Positions 19,964 through 29,212 of a stretch of DNA of 64,000 nt are shown one piece after another. This stretch comes from Corynebacterium halotolerans (GTDB lineage: Bacteria > Actinomycetota > Actinomycetes > Mycobacteriales > Mycobacteriaceae), in NCBI RefSeq assembly GCF_001056295.1, contig NZ_JVMD01000033.1:41056-105055 (forward strand), given 5' to 3'. The translations under genes were made by a program, and so were the position numbers. The notes beneath the pieces are model-generated. The model saw only the letters and a list, made by a program, of their open reading frames with translations, made no database searches and was not told the DNA's origin. The first letter of the stretch is position 1. Every line of letters starts with the position of its first letter.

Positions 19964-20545
19964 GTGCAGCTCACCAAGGACATCATCATGGACGCGGCGG
20001 TGGGGATCCTCGATGAATACGGTCTCCAGGATCTGACCATCCGCCGGCTGGCCCGCCACCTCGACGCGGCCGCGGGAGCCATGTACTGGCACTTCCCCTC
20101 GAAGCAGGCGTTGTTGGGTGCGGTCGCCGACCGTCTGCTGGCGCCATTGTCCGAGTTCGCGGCCACCGGCGACTGGCGCGCCGACGCCACCGCCTTCGCG
20201 GAATCCCTGCACGCGTGCCTGACCTCGCACCGCGACGGCGCCGAAGTCGTGTCCGCCGGGCTGGCCACCGACACGGTGGCGGTGCGGCCGGCGTCGCTGC
20301 TGGCCCCGCTGCTTGACGACGCCCCGATCCCCGGGGATTTGGCCGCGGACGCGGCGGCGACGCTCGTCTATTTCGTCCTGGGCGCGACCGTCGACGAGCA
20401 GACGGCGGCGGAGCTGGCGAAGGTCGCCGACGCCGGCGCCGACGGCCCACGCCCTTCCCGCGCCGGCGATGCGGCCGCCCACGACCGCCGCATCCGCCAC
20501 GGGGTGGAGCTGATCATCGCGGGCATCGCCGCGGGCGGCGCCTGA
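19964..20545 (+). CDS. bioQ: BioQ, TetR-family repressor of biotin genes
   Basis: A 193-residue TetR-type regulator. The N-terminal helix-turn-helix is [20 protein letters not shown] followed by [15 protein letters not shown], and the rest is a ligand-binding helical domain. In corynebacteria BioQ represses bio genes and itself, and it neighbours glgX in C. glutamicum as it does nearly here. The likely start is the GTG at 19964; TAACGT lies 7 nt upstream and there is no ribosome-binding site. A more upstream ATG at 19887 would overlap the -10 region. Which biotin-related signal it senses cannot be told from sequence. Confidence 0.87.
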   Translation: MQLTKDIIMDAAVGILDEYGLQDLTIRRLARHLDAAAGAMYWHFPSKQALLGAVADRLLAPLSEFAATGDWRADATAFAESLHACLTSHRDGAEVVSAGLATDTVAVRPASLLAPLLDDAPIPGDLAADAAATLVYFVLGATVDEQTAAELAKVADAGADGPRPSRAGDAAAHDRRIRHGVELIIAGIAAGGA

Positions 20546-20560
20546 CGCGGGATCGGTGAT

Positions 20561-21280
20561 TTAGCCGGAGATGGCGCACACCGGGGTGAAGTCGCGCCGA
20601 CCCTCGGCCTGGGGGCTGGTGATGAAGGTGCACGGCTGGTAACCGCGGTCGGCGAGGATCTCCGCGACCTTCGCCCAGTCGGCTTCGGAAATGCCCGGGG
20701 TTCGGCTGAGCACGAAACCGGAGCGGCGGGCCGGATCGCCCACGATCGCCAGGGAGTAATCCTCTGCGAGGTACGTGACCCTGTAGTTGACCGGGCCGTC
20801 GGGGTTCTGGCCGGGAATGCCGTCGAAGGCCACGCGCAACGAGGCGTTGGTCTTGGCGTCCTTGACGAACGCCTTGCCCACCACGGCGGAATTGCCTCCG
20901 AATACATCGTCGCAGGAGTTGCGCACCGACAGCGTGGACTCGTCGATGACGCCGTACTCCGCCTTGGTGTTGTCGATGCACTGAAGGCTGGTCGGCTGCG
21001 GAAGCACGGCGATCTGGTACCAGGTTCCGGCGAACTTCGTCGGGTCGACCTTGTCGACCTGGGGCAATTCCGGCCCGAAGGAGCTGCCGGAGGAAACGGC
21101 GTCGCCGATCGAGGCGAGCGAACCCGACGCATCGATGACCGCGTCGGCGATGGGCCGGAGGGCGTCGGAGGATTCCTGTGCGTTGGCGGTGCCGGCGCCG
21201 AGCAGGGTCGCCCCGGTCGCGGCGGAGATCAACAGGGCCGCGGCGCGGCGGCGGGATGAGCGGAAGCTGAAGATGGTCAT
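20561..21280 (-). CDS. Secreted lipocalin-family protein
   Basis: A 239-residue exported protein: basic start FSFRSSRRR, a hydrophobic core LLISAATGATLLGAG and a signal-peptidase site after ANA (near residue 34). The mature part has the lipocalin signature FAGTWYQIAVLPQP, a beta-barrel region and the late strand motif DPARRSGFVLSRTPG, as in Blc-type lipocalins. Four cysteines (LQCI, NSCD, QPCT, PVCA) could form two disulfides. It probably binds a small hydrophobic ligand in the cell envelope. The ATG at 21278-21280 follows AAAGGG about 10 nt upstream. It converges with bioQ. Confidence 0.88.
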   Translation of the reverse strand: MTIFSFRSSRRRAAALLISAATGATLLGAGTANAQESSDALRPIADAVIDASGSLASIGDAVSSGSSFGPELPQVDKVDPTKFAGTWYQIAVLPQPTSLQCIDNTKAEYGVIDESTLSVRNSCDDVFGGNSAVVGKAFVKDAKTNASLRVAFDGIPGQNPDGPVNYRVTYLAEDYSLAIVGDPARRSGFVLSRTPGISEADWAKVAEILADRGYQPCTFITSPQAEGRRDFTPVCAISG

Positions 21281-21438
21281 GGTGATGGTCCCTTTCGGCA
21301 TCGGAGCGTCGGCACGGCGCCGACTCAGCATTTGCTTAACGCCATCAAATGAAAATGCTACCGGGTTCCCAACCGGCGCGCACACCCCTGATCCGCGCCA
21401 ACCGGGTGGCCGCCGCGGCGCCCGGTATGGTTATCGAC

Positions 21439-23580
21439 ATGACAAACGCGAACATCGACGGCGAATTCCAGGTCTGGCCCGGAGACCCCTACCCCCTGGG
21501 ATCCACGTACGACGGCGCCGGCACCAACTTCGCCCTGTTCTCGGATATCGCGGAAAAGGTCGAGCTGTGCCTCATCAGCGCGGAGGGCGAGGAAACGCGC
21601 ATCCCCCTGGAAGAAGTCGACGCGCACATCTGGCACTGCTACTTGCCCGGCATCATGCCCGGCCAGCGCTACGCCTACCGCGTCCACGGCCCGTACGACC
21701 CCGCCAACGGCCACCGCTGCGACCCCAGCAAACTCCTGGTCGACCCCTACGCCAAGGCGTTCGACGGCGAGTTCGACGGCGACAAGTCCCTGTTCAGCTA
21801 CGACCTCGACGATCCGGGCCGGCGCAACACCGACGACAGTCTGGGCCACACCATGACCTCGGTGGTCATCAACCCGTTCTTCGACTGGGCCACCGACCGC
21901 CAGCCGAAGCACCCCTACTCCGAGACCGTCATCTACGAGGCCCACGTCAAGGGCATGACCATGACGCACCCGGACGTGCCGGAGTCCCTGCGCGGCACCT
22001 ACGCCGGCCTGGCGCACCCGGCGATCATCAACTACCTCAAGGATCTCGGCGTCACCGCCATCGAATTGATGCCGGTCCACCAGTTCCTGCAGGATGACCG
22101 CCTGCGCGATCTGGGCCTGCGCAACTACTGGGGCTACAACACCTTCGGTTTCCTCGCCCCGCACCAGGATTACGCGGCTTCGACCAAGCCCGGCGGCGCG
22201 GTGTCCGAGTTCAAGGGCATGGTCCGCGCGTTCCACGACGCCGACATCGAGGTCATCCTCGACGTGGTCTACAACCACACGGCCGAGGGCAACCACATGG
22301 GCCCGACCATCTGCTTCCGCGGCATCGACAACTCCGCGTACTACCGCCTGGTCGAAGACGACAAGCGGCATTACATGGACTACACGGGCACGGGCAACAG
22401 CCTCAACGTCCGCCACCCGCACTCGCTGCAGCTGATCATGGACTCGCTGCGCTACTGGGTGTCCGAGATGCACGTCGACGGCTTCCGCTTCGACCTCGCG
22501 TCCACCCTCGCCCGCGAGTTCCACGACGTCGACCGCCTGTCGGCCTTCTTCGACCTGGTCCAGCAGGACCCGATCGTGTCGCAGGTCAAGCTCATCGCCG
22601 AGCCGTGGGATGTCGGCGAGGGCGGCTACCAGGTGGGCAACTTCCCGCCGCAGTGGACGGAGTGGAACGGAAAGTACCGCGACACCATCCGCGACTACTG
22701 GCGCGGCGAGCCGTCGACGCTGGGTGAATTCGCGTCCCGCATCACCGGCTCGTCGGACCTGTACGCCAACAACGACCGCCGCCCCACCGCGTCGATCAAC
22801 TTCGTCACCGCCCACGACGGATTCACGCTCAACGACCTGGTCAGCTACAACCACAAGCACAACATGGCCAACGGCGAGGACAACCGCGACGGCGAGAGCC
22901 ACAACCGGTCGTGGAACTGCGGCGTCGAGGGCTACACCGACGATGAGACGATCCTGCGGCTGCGCGCGCAGCAGCGCCGCAACTTCCTGACCACCCTGCT
23001 GCTGTCGCTGGGCACCCCGATGATCAGCCACGGCGACGAGATGGGCCGCAGCCAGAAGGGCAACAACAACGTCTACTGCCAGGACAACCAGCTGGCGTGG
23101 ATGGACTGGAACCAGGTGCGCACCAACTCCGAGCTGGTGGACTTCACCCGCTTCCTGGTGGAGCTGCGCGCCGAACACCCGGTGTTCCGCCGCCGCCGCT
23201 TCCTCAAGGGCGGCCCGCTGGGCGCTGAAACCGACGACCGCGACATCGCGTGGCTCACCCACGAGGGCCGCGTCATGTCCCAGGACGACTGGGACTTCGA
23301 TTTCGGCAAGTCGCTGATGGTCTGGCTCAACGGCGAGGCCATCACGGAGCCCGACGCCCGCGGCCACCGGATCATCGACGACAGCTTCATGCTGTGCTTC
23401 AACGCCCACCACGAGGACCTGACCTTCCAGATCCCGGGCACGGAGTACGCCTCCGAGTGGGAGGTGCTCATCGACACCACGGAGCTCACCGGCCGGCCGA
23501 CCCGCGAACGGCTGGTCGAGCCCGAGGGCGAGCTGCGGGTGCCGGCGCGGTCGACGATCGTGCTCATCGAACGGCACTAG
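21439..23580 (+). CDS. glgX: GlgX, glycogen debranching enzyme
   Basis: A 713-residue GH13 enzyme that hydrolyses alpha-1,6 branches of glycogen after phosphorylase trimming. It has an N-terminal CBM48-like region ([17 protein letters not shown]), then the catalytic barrel with [10 protein letters not shown], nucleophile Asp in DGFRFDLAS, acid Glu in LIAEPWDVG and the third acid in [16 protein letters not shown], plus [14 protein letters not shown] typical of GlgX. TATGGT ends 7 nt before the ATG with no ribosome-binding site, so it is likely leaderless. Its final codons VLIERH plus stop are copied five more times downstream. Confidence 0.96.
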   Translation: MTNANIDGEFQVWPGDPYPLGSTYDGAGTNFALFSDIAEKVELCLISAEGEETRIPLEEVDAHIWHCYLPGIMPGQRYAYRVHGPYDPANGHRCDPSKLLVDPYAKAFDGEFDGDKSLFSYDLDDPGRRNTDDSLGHTMTSVVINPFFDWATDRQPKHPYSETVIYEAHVKGMTMTHPDVPESLRGTYAGLAHPAIINYLKDLGVTAIELMPVHQFLQDDRLRDLGLRNYWGYNTFGFLAPHQDYAASTKPGGAVSEFKGMVRAFHDADIEVILDVVYNHTAEGNHMGPTICFRGIDNSAYYRLVEDDKRHYMDYTGTGNSLNVRHPHSLQLIMDSLRYWVSEMHVDGFRFDLASTLAREFHDVDRLSAFFDLVQQDPIVSQVKLIAEPWDVGEGGYQVGNFPPQWTEWNGKYRDTIRDYWRGEPSTLGEFASRITGSSDLYANNDRRPTASINFVTAHDGFTLNDLVSYNHKHNMANGEDNRDGESHNRSWNCGVEGYTDDETILRLRAQQRRNFLTTLLLSLGTPMISHGDEMGRSQKGNNNVYCQDNQLAWMDWNQVRTNSELVDFTRFLVELRAEHPVFRRRRFLKGGPLGAETDDRDIAWLTHEGRVMSQDDWDFDFGKSLMVWLNGEAITEPDARGHRIIDDSFMLCFNAHHEDLTFQIPGTEYASEWEVLIDTTELTGRPTRERLVEPEGELRVPARSTIVLIERH

Positions 23581-23675
23581 CCTCATCTAACGGCACTGGG
23601 CTCATCTAACGGCACTGTGCCCATCGAACGGTACTGGGCTCAGCGAACGGCACTGGCCTCATCGACCTGCACTGG
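23562..23675. repeat. Six 19-bp tandem repeats starting at the end of glgX
   Basis: The last 19 bases of glgX, gctcatcgaacggcactag, are followed by five imperfect copies of equal length (starts 23581, 23600, 23619, 23638, 23657), each with up to a few changes, mostly tcat/tcag, cga/cta and tag/tgg. As 19 is not a multiple of three, successive copies shift frame. Confidence 0.97.
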
Positions 23676-23738
23676 GACTCGGTCGGGCCGAGCTCCGGAG
23701 CCGACGCGGCCTGGCCCGCCCCCTCCCGAACACGCGAA

Positions 23739-23780
23739 AGCGGCGCGTCCCCCGCACGGGGATGCGCCGCTCGGTGTTTT
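23739..23780 (+). terminator. Intrinsic terminator of glgX
   Basis: A 14-15 bp stem (left AGCGGCGCGTCCCC, right beginning GGGGATGCGCCGCT) is followed by cggtgtttt. The rest of the gene-poor interval 23581-23917 holds the repeat above and, after 23780, an AT-richer stretch with several ttccggg steps in which I see no gene. Confidence 0.8.
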
Positions 23781-23917
23781 CCGGGCCCTGCTTTTTCGGA
23801 CCTTGCTTTCCGGGCTGAGTTCTCCCGGGTATTTCCGGGCTTCGTGCACCGGTTCTTCGTCGTTTGTGGGTTATCTCGGTTTGCGCCGATTCGCCGGGCC
23901 GGATGGCCGGCGGGCGG

Positions 23918-24151
23918 TCACGCGGCCGGTCGGGTCGCCTGTTCGTGCCAGTAGTCGGCTCCGGTGCCGAAGTAGTCGCCCAGACGGCGGGCGAGGTCGG
24001 TGGTGAGGCGGGTGCGGCCGCTGCGGAAGCGCTCGAGGGTCGAGCTGGGGACGTCGATGGCGACGGCCAGCCGGTAGATGCTCAGCCCGCGGGGCTCGAG
24101 GAACCGCTCCTGGAGGACGGTGCCGGGGTGGGTGGAGACTGCGTTGGTCAT
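23918..24151 (-). CDS. HigA-like XRE-family antitoxin/regulator, no toxin partner visible
   Basis: A 77-residue protein: THPGTVLQERFLEPRGLSIYRLAVAIDVP...LERFRSGRTRLTTDLARRLGDYFGTGADYW. This is the HigA (addiction-module antidote) form of the helix-turn-helix fold, starting with HPGxxLxE. The ATG at 24149-24151 has GAGGAG 8 nt upstream. A higB toxin normally precedes higA, but the 268 nt upstream hold no convincing RelE-like ORF and downstream lies the glgX terminator. It may be a remnant of a toxin-antitoxin pair or a free regulator. Confidence 0.82.
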   Translation of the reverse strand: MTNAVSTHPGTVLQERFLEPRGLSIYRLAVAIDVPSSTLERFRSGRTRLTTDLARRLGDYFGTGADYWHEQATRPAA

Positions 24152-24419
24152 GCGTGCGCTCCTCGTCGATCGTGGCTGGTTTTCAGTCGGATTTCTCAGG
24201 GGGCTGCGATGGTCGGATGGATGCCCGGCCGTCGCGGCGGTGATCAGGTTAGCCCCGGAACCCCGCCCACGCGAACGGGCAAACTGCAGTCGGAAAATGT
24301 GTGAACCTTTCCTCGCCAAACAATAATGAGGCACGAATCACAGCCCCGCAACGGCGTTACCCCCGTCACACCTCCGGCGGCGTCCGGGACGATCCGGGCG
24401 GGCCGCTAGGCTCGTGGGC

Positions 24420-25943
24420 ATGCAGGTTCTCGATTTCCGACTGTCCGGCGCGATCGTCCGCGTCACCCCGGGTCCCCCGGCGTCCGTCACGGTGCACCGC
24501 ATCGCCCGGACGCGCAGCACGGACGTCTCCGGCGCCACGGCTTTGCTTTCCGACGCTTCGGATTCGGCGTCGCTGACCGTGCCCGGCGTGCTCCTCCCCG
24601 GCCGGTTCGAGTTCGGCGGCGACCTGCCCGCCGCCCGAGTGACTCCCTCGACGCTCCCCGCAGCGGAGGCCCTTCTGGCGCTTTTGGAAACCGGCGCGGC
24701 AGATGACGGGGCGGCCGCGGACGCGATTTCCCGGGCGTTGGCCGAAGCCCCGGACAATCCGGTCGCCGGCGTCACCGTCGTCGACGCCGATGAGTCCTTC
24801 GAGGCGACGGGCAACGGCGCCGGCGCGGGCACGGGAACGGGGGCCGGCGCAGGAGGCACCGCTTCCGGCGGGGACGGCGCTCCGGCCCCAGCGCCGAAGC
24901 TCGGCGGGGACATCCCCGATCCCGATTTCTTCGCATTCGACGTCGAGACCGCCAACGCGGACGAGGGCTCGGTCATCCAGTTCGGCATCGCGGCGGTCCG
25001 AGACGGCGTCGTCACCGACACGTACTCGTGGCTCTGCCGTCCCCCGGCCGGGCTGGAGCAGTTCGACGAGGACAACGTCGCCATCCACGGCATCACGCCC
25101 ACCGACGTCGTCGACGCGCCGTCGTTCGCGCAGCGGGCCGAGGAATTCGGGCGCCTGGTCGACGGCACCCCGGTCGTCGCCCACAACGCCAAGTTCGACT
25201 TCACCGCGCTGAAGCGCGGCTGCAAGGCGGCCGGCATCGACGTGCCCGACGTCGCCTGGGCCTGCACCTACGAATGGGCCCGGCGCGTGGGCCTCCAAGT
25301 GGAGAACTACCGTCTGCCGACGTTGGCGCGGGAGGCCGGGGCCGCCGACTTCAGCCACCACGACGCCTCGGACGACGCCGTCGCCTGCGCCGAAGTCGCG
25401 CTGTGGCTGATGCGCGAGCACCCCGGCGACGAACCAACGCTCAACCCCGTGAAGTACACGGAGAATCTGGGCATGGAAATGGGGATGCTCTTCGGAACAC
25501 GCCTGGTGCCCATGCGGACCACGGGCCAGTCGCAGGTCGGTTCCGGTGGCGCGGGCCGTCGCAAAGCGGGGAGCCGGCGACGGCCCGGCGGCGCGCAGGA
25601 CCGGCGCGCCAAGTGGGATGCGGTCAAGGCACCCGAGGTCATCCCCGAGAAGAACGAGGACGCCGACCCCGACGGACTGCTCTACGGCCAGCGGGTGACG
25701 CTGACGGGCGACTTCGCGCCCTATGACAAGGGACGGCTGTGGGAGCTGATCGCGCAGGCGGGCGCGGACATCAACAAGGGGGTCACCAAGAAGACGACGA
25801 TCCTCGTGGCCGGCCCGTGGGATTCGATGACGTCGAAGGAGAAGAAGGCCCGCGAGTACAAGGAGAAGGGCCAGGACATCGACATTTGGAATGAGAAGCA
25901 GCTTTTCGCCGTCCTCGGATTGGAAGAGGAACCACCCTTCTGA
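24420..25943 (+). CDS. DnaQ-like 3'-5' exonuclease with C-terminal BRCT domain
   Basis: A 507-residue protein. Residues 1-130 are a poorly defined domain followed by a Gly/Ala-rich linker (GAGAGTGTGAGAGG). About 165-330 is a DEDDh exonuclease: FFAFDVETAN (Exo I Asp/Glu), VAHNAKFDF (Exo II) and SHHDASDDAVACA (Exo III). About 418-500 is a BRCT domain (GQRVTLTGDF...DINKGVTKKTTILVAG...KEKKAREY). It is probably a nucleic-acid processing or repair nuclease rather than the replicative epsilon subunit. TAGGCT lies 7 nt before the ATG and there is no ribosome-binding site. Confidence 0.9.
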   Translation: MQVLDFRLSGAIVRVTPGPPASVTVHRIARTRSTDVSGATALLSDASDSASLTVPGVLLPGRFEFGGDLPAARVTPSTLPAAEALLALLETGAADDGAAADAISRALAEAPDNPVAGVTVVDADESFEATGNGAGAGTGTGAGAGGTASGGDGAPAPAPKLGGDIPDPDFFAFDVETANADEGSVIQFGIAAVRDGVVTDTYSWLCRPPAGLEQFDEDNVAIHGITPTDVVDAPSFAQRAEEFGRLVDGTPVVAHNAKFDFTALKRGCKAAGIDVPDVAWACTYEWARRVGLQVENYRLPTLAREAGAADFSHHDASDDAVACAEVALWLMREHPGDEPTLNPVKYTENLGMEMGMLFGTRLVPMRTTGQSQVGSGGAGRRKAGSRRRPGGAQDRRAKWDAVKAPEVIPEKNEDADPDGLLYGQRVTLTGDFAPYDKGRLWELIAQAGADINKGVTKKTTILVAGPWDSMTSKEKKAREYKEKGQDIDIWNEKQLFAVLGLEEEPPF

Positions 25944-26059
25944 CCTGCACGGGAGCGGTGACTACCCCCGTTGCCACCCCCGATGAAAATAAAGCGAACC
26001 GATTTGCCCTGCGGCGCGTCCATACACGTGACATCGTTCCCCATGCAGGAGGTCCTCAC

Positions 26060-26692
26060 GTGCAACGGCCCGTTCCAGAATTACGCCCCGCGACCTGGCT
26101 GACCACCGCACCCGCAGACGTCGATTGGCGCGACGCGGGAGGCGGGCTGGTCGGAGTCGTCTCGTTACCCGGATACGGCGTCGAATCCGCCGCACGGGTG
26201 CTCATGGAACGGCACATAGCCAGGGGCACATTGCATCTGACGGCACGCTCCGCCGCGGCGGTGACCGGCGCGGAAGACGCGGACCTGCGGCGGGGCATCC
26301 AGATCGGCTCCCCCGCCACCTCCCCGACCGGCTGGTTGGCGGCGCTCAGCCCCCTGCTGGAGATCGACGGCCACCTGCGCAAGCTCTTCGGCGAGCGGCC
26401 GGTGTACTTCCCCGCCTCCGTCGAGCACCTCCTCGCACTGCCCGGCGACTCCGACCTCACCCGCGCCTACCTGTGGGCCGCGCGCACCTGGCGGGCGGCG
26501 GCCAACCCCGTCACCCCGCTGGCGCTGGCCCTCGGCGAAGACCGCCTGACGGTGCACGCCCCCGAGGAGGGCCGCGCCGACCACCCGACCCACCGCGCGG
26601 CGGTGCTGCTCGCGGCCGGGCAGCGGCGGCCGGATTCCAACTACCATGGTGCGGGCGACCGATCCGACCGGTCCCGGGTCCCCGCACGCTGA
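26060..26692 (+). CDS. Hypothetical protein upstream of treY
   Basis: A 210-residue soluble protein of unknown function, beginning VQRPVPELRPATWLTT. It alternates predicted strands and helices (GGGLVGVVSLPGYGVESAARVLMERHIARG, LRKLFGERPVYFPASVEHLLALPG). No signal peptide, membrane helix or known motif is recognised. The GTG at 26060 is chosen because AGGAGG lies 7 nt upstream; a longer in-frame start at 25958 has no such signal. It lies directly before treY on the same strand. Confidence 0.7.
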   Translation: MQRPVPELRPATWLTTAPADVDWRDAGGGLVGVVSLPGYGVESAARVLMERHIARGTLHLTARSAAAVTGAEDADLRRGIQIGSPATSPTGWLAALSPLLEIDGHLRKLFGERPVYFPASVEHLLALPGDSDLTRAYLWAARTWRAAANPVTPLALALGEDRLTVHAPEEGRADHPTHRAAVLLAAGQRRPDSNYHGAGDRSDRSRVPAR

Positions 26693-26745
26693 GCGCACGA
26701 GCCGGCGGAGTTCGGGTGATCGGGTGCACCGCGGCCGGGTGCGGC

Positions 26746-26771
26746 GCGGACATCCGACGCGGACATCCGAC
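26746..26771. repeat. Two 13-bp direct repeats upstream of treY
   Basis: GCGGACATCCGAC occurs twice back to back (26746-26758, 26759-26771) in the leader of treY, ending just before the sequence agaaagg. It could be an operator or the result of slippage. Confidence 0.6.
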
Positions 26772-26796
26772 TCAGAAAGGCGCGTGAACAGGTTCC

Positions 26797-29205
26797 ATGA
26801 ACCGACTCCCCATCACCTCCACCTACCGACTCCAGCTGCGAGGCCCCAGGGCGGATGAGGGAGGCCGGGCGTTCACGTTCGCAGACGCCGCCGAGCAGGT
26901 CCCCTACCTCGCCGATCTGGGCATCTCGCACCTGTACCTGTCGCCGATCCTCGCCGCCGTGCCGGAATCGAACCACGGCTACGACGTCATCGACCCCACC
27001 GTGGTCAACCCCGAACTCGGCGGCATGGCCGGGCTGCAGGAGCTGGCCGAGGCCGCGCACAAGGCGGGCATGGGCATCATCATCGACCTGGTGCCCAACC
27101 ACCTGGGCGTCGAGGACCCGCAGCTCAACGAGTGGTGGTGGGACGTCCTGACCTACGGGCGCGACTCCCAGTTCGAGCCCTACTTCGACATCGACTGGCA
27201 CGAGGACAACGGCGCCGGCGGCAAGATGGGCCTGCCCGTGCTGGGTTCGCCGGAGGACCTGGAGAAGCTGGAGATCGACCGCTCCGGCGACGAGCCGCTG
27301 CTGCGCTACTACGACAACGTCTACCCCGTGCGGCCCGGCACCGACGAGGGCACCCCGCAGGAGATCCACGACCGCCAGGCCTACCGCCTGATGTACTGGC
27401 GCGACGGCGTCATCGGCTACCGCCGGTTCTTCTCCGTCAACGGCCTGGCCGGGATCCGCCAGGAAGACCCCGTGGTCTTCGAGCACACGCACCGCATCGT
27501 CCGCGAGCTCATCGCCGCCGACATCATCGACGGCGTGCGCATCGACCACCCCGACGGCCTGTCCGACCCCTTCGGCTACCTCTCGGAGCTGCGCCGGCTG
27601 CTCGGCGACGACAAATGGCTGGTCATCGAGAAGATCCTCGGCCCCAACGAACCGCTGGACCCGCGCCTGCAGATCGACGGCACCACCGGCTACGACGCGC
27701 TGCGCGAGTTCGACAACGTCTTCATGAACCGCGAGTCCCGCGACGCGATGAGCATGCTCGCCCTGCAGGAATCGGGCTCGACGTGGGACAAACTGGCGGT
27801 CCAGGCCACCGAGCGCGCCCTGAAGCGCGACGTCGCCGCCCATGAGCTGGCGGCCGAGGTCCGCCGCCTGGCGCGCGCCCTGCGCCGCGACAACTGGTCG
27901 ACGGGCGGCCACAACGTCACCGAGGAAGAGCTCATCGACACCATCTGCGAGCTCGTCGCCGCGATGCCGGTGTACCGCGCGGACTACGTCTCGCTGTCGC
28001 GCGTGACGTCGTCGGTGATCCAGCAGATGGTGGCCCGCTTCCCCTCCCGCGTGTTCGCGCTGGACCTGATCTCGGCGGGCCTGATCGCGCAGGGCGAGGC
28101 CGCCACCCGCTTCGCGCAGGTCTGCGGCGCGGTGATGGCCAAGGGCGTGGAGGACACGACGTTCTACCGCGCCTGCCGCCTGGTCAGCCTCAACGAGGTC
28201 GGCGGCGACCCGGGCCGCTACGGCATGTCGGCCGCCGAGTACCACCTGCTGCAGTCCGAGCGCGCCCGCCTGTGGCCCCGCACCATGACGGCGCTGTCCA
28301 CGCACGACGCCAAGCGCGGCGAGGACGTCCGCGCGCGCATCATCCAGATCTCCGACATCGCCGGCGATTGGGCGGAGAAGGTCCGCGACTGGTCGGCCGT
28401 CACCCCGGCGCCGGATGGCGCGACGGGCTACTTCCTGCTGCAGAACATCGTGGGCGTGTGGCCGGAGGACGGCGAGATCACCGAGGAGTTCCGCGGGCGT
28501 CTGCACGCCTACGCCGAAAAGGCGGTCCGCGAGGCCAGCGTCCACACCACGTGGACGGAGCGCGACGAGGACTTCGAGCTGCGGGTGATGCGCTGGATCG
28601 ACGCGCTTCTCGACGGCCCCCTGCGGGACCGGATCACCGAGTTCGTGCGGACCATCTCCCCCGCGGCGAACGTCACCAGCTGGGGCCGCAAGCTCCTGCA
28701 GCTGACGTCGCCGGGCATCCCCGACACGTACCAGGGCACCGAGTTCCTGGAGGATTCGCTGGTCGACCCGGACAACCGGCGCTTCGTCGACTACGACGCG
28801 CGGGCCCGGGCGCTGGAGCGTGTGCGCCGTGGCGAGGTGGATCCGGCGGACGGCGACGTCGTCAAGCTCATGGTCACCCACCACGCCCTCACCCTGCGCA
28901 ACGAGCGCCCGGAGTCCTTCGTGGGCGGCACCTACCAGCCGGTGTTCGCCGAGGGCTCGGGCGAGCGGTACCTGGTGGGCAACGCGCGTGGCCCGGTCGG
29001 AGGCGACCAGGACGTGATCACCCTGGTCACCCGCCGCCTCATCGGCCTGGAGCGCGACGGCGGCTGGGGCGACACGACCATCACGCTGCCGGAGGGCATC
29101 TGGACCGACCGCTTCACCGGCAACGCGTGGTCGGGCACGGTGACGGTGGCGTCGGTGTTCGGCACGTACCCGGTGGCGCTGCTCGTCGCCGATCCCGAGG
29201 AATAG
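26797..29205 (+). CDS. treY: TreY, maltooligosyl trehalose synthase
   Basis: An 802-residue GH13 enzyme that isomerises the reducing end of maltodextrins to a trehalosyl unit, working with TreZ. Recognisable parts are STYRLQLR at the start, LYLSPILAAVPESNHGYDV, LVPNHLGV, the nucleophile region DGVRIDHPDGL, VIEKILGPNEPL, LSTHDAKRGEDVRAR and the C-terminal PDTYQGTEF and SLVDPDNRR. The length is within the family range. The ATG at 26797 is preceded by an imperfect site. treY is 7 nt upstream of the alarmone-synthetase gene; treZ is about 4 kb away on the same strand. Confidence 0.97.
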   Translation: MNRLPITSTYRLQLRGPRADEGGRAFTFADAAEQVPYLADLGISHLYLSPILAAVPESNHGYDVIDPTVVNPELGGMAGLQELAEAAHKAGMGIIIDLVPNHLGVEDPQLNEWWWDVLTYGRDSQFEPYFDIDWHEDNGAGGKMGLPVLGSPEDLEKLEIDRSGDEPLLRYYDNVYPVRPGTDEGTPQEIHDRQAYRLMYWRDGVIGYRRFFSVNGLAGIRQEDPVVFEHTHRIVRELIAADIIDGVRIDHPDGLSDPFGYLSELRRLLGDDKWLVIEKILGPNEPLDPRLQIDGTTGYDALREFDNVFMNRESRDAMSMLALQESGSTWDKLAVQATERALKRDVAAHELAAEVRRLARALRRDNWSTGGHNVTEEELIDTICELVAAMPVYRADYVSLSRVTSSVIQQMVARFPSRVFALDLISAGLIAQGEAATRFAQVCGAVMAKGVEDTTFYRACRLVSLNEVGGDPGRYGMSAAEYHLLQSERARLWPRTMTALSTHDAKRGEDVRARIIQISDIAGDWAEKVRDWSAVTPAPDGATGYFLLQNIVGVWPEDGEITEEFRGRLHAYAEKAVREASVHTTWTERDEDFELRVMRWIDALLDGPLRDRITEFVRTISPAANVTSWGRKLLQLTSPGIPDTYQGTEFLEDSLVDPDNRRFVDYDARARALERVRRGEVDPADGDVVKLMVTHHALTLRNERPESFVGGTYQPVFAEGSGERYLVGNARGPVGGDQDVITLVTRRLIGLERDGGWGDTTITLPEGIWTDRFTGNAWSGTVTVASVFGTYPVALLVADPEE

Positions 29206-29212
29206 GAACCCG

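Noticed and set aside
23781..23917. A possible short gene in the AT-richer stretch after the glgX terminator
   Set aside because: No ribosome-binding site, no codon-position pattern and no recognisable translation.
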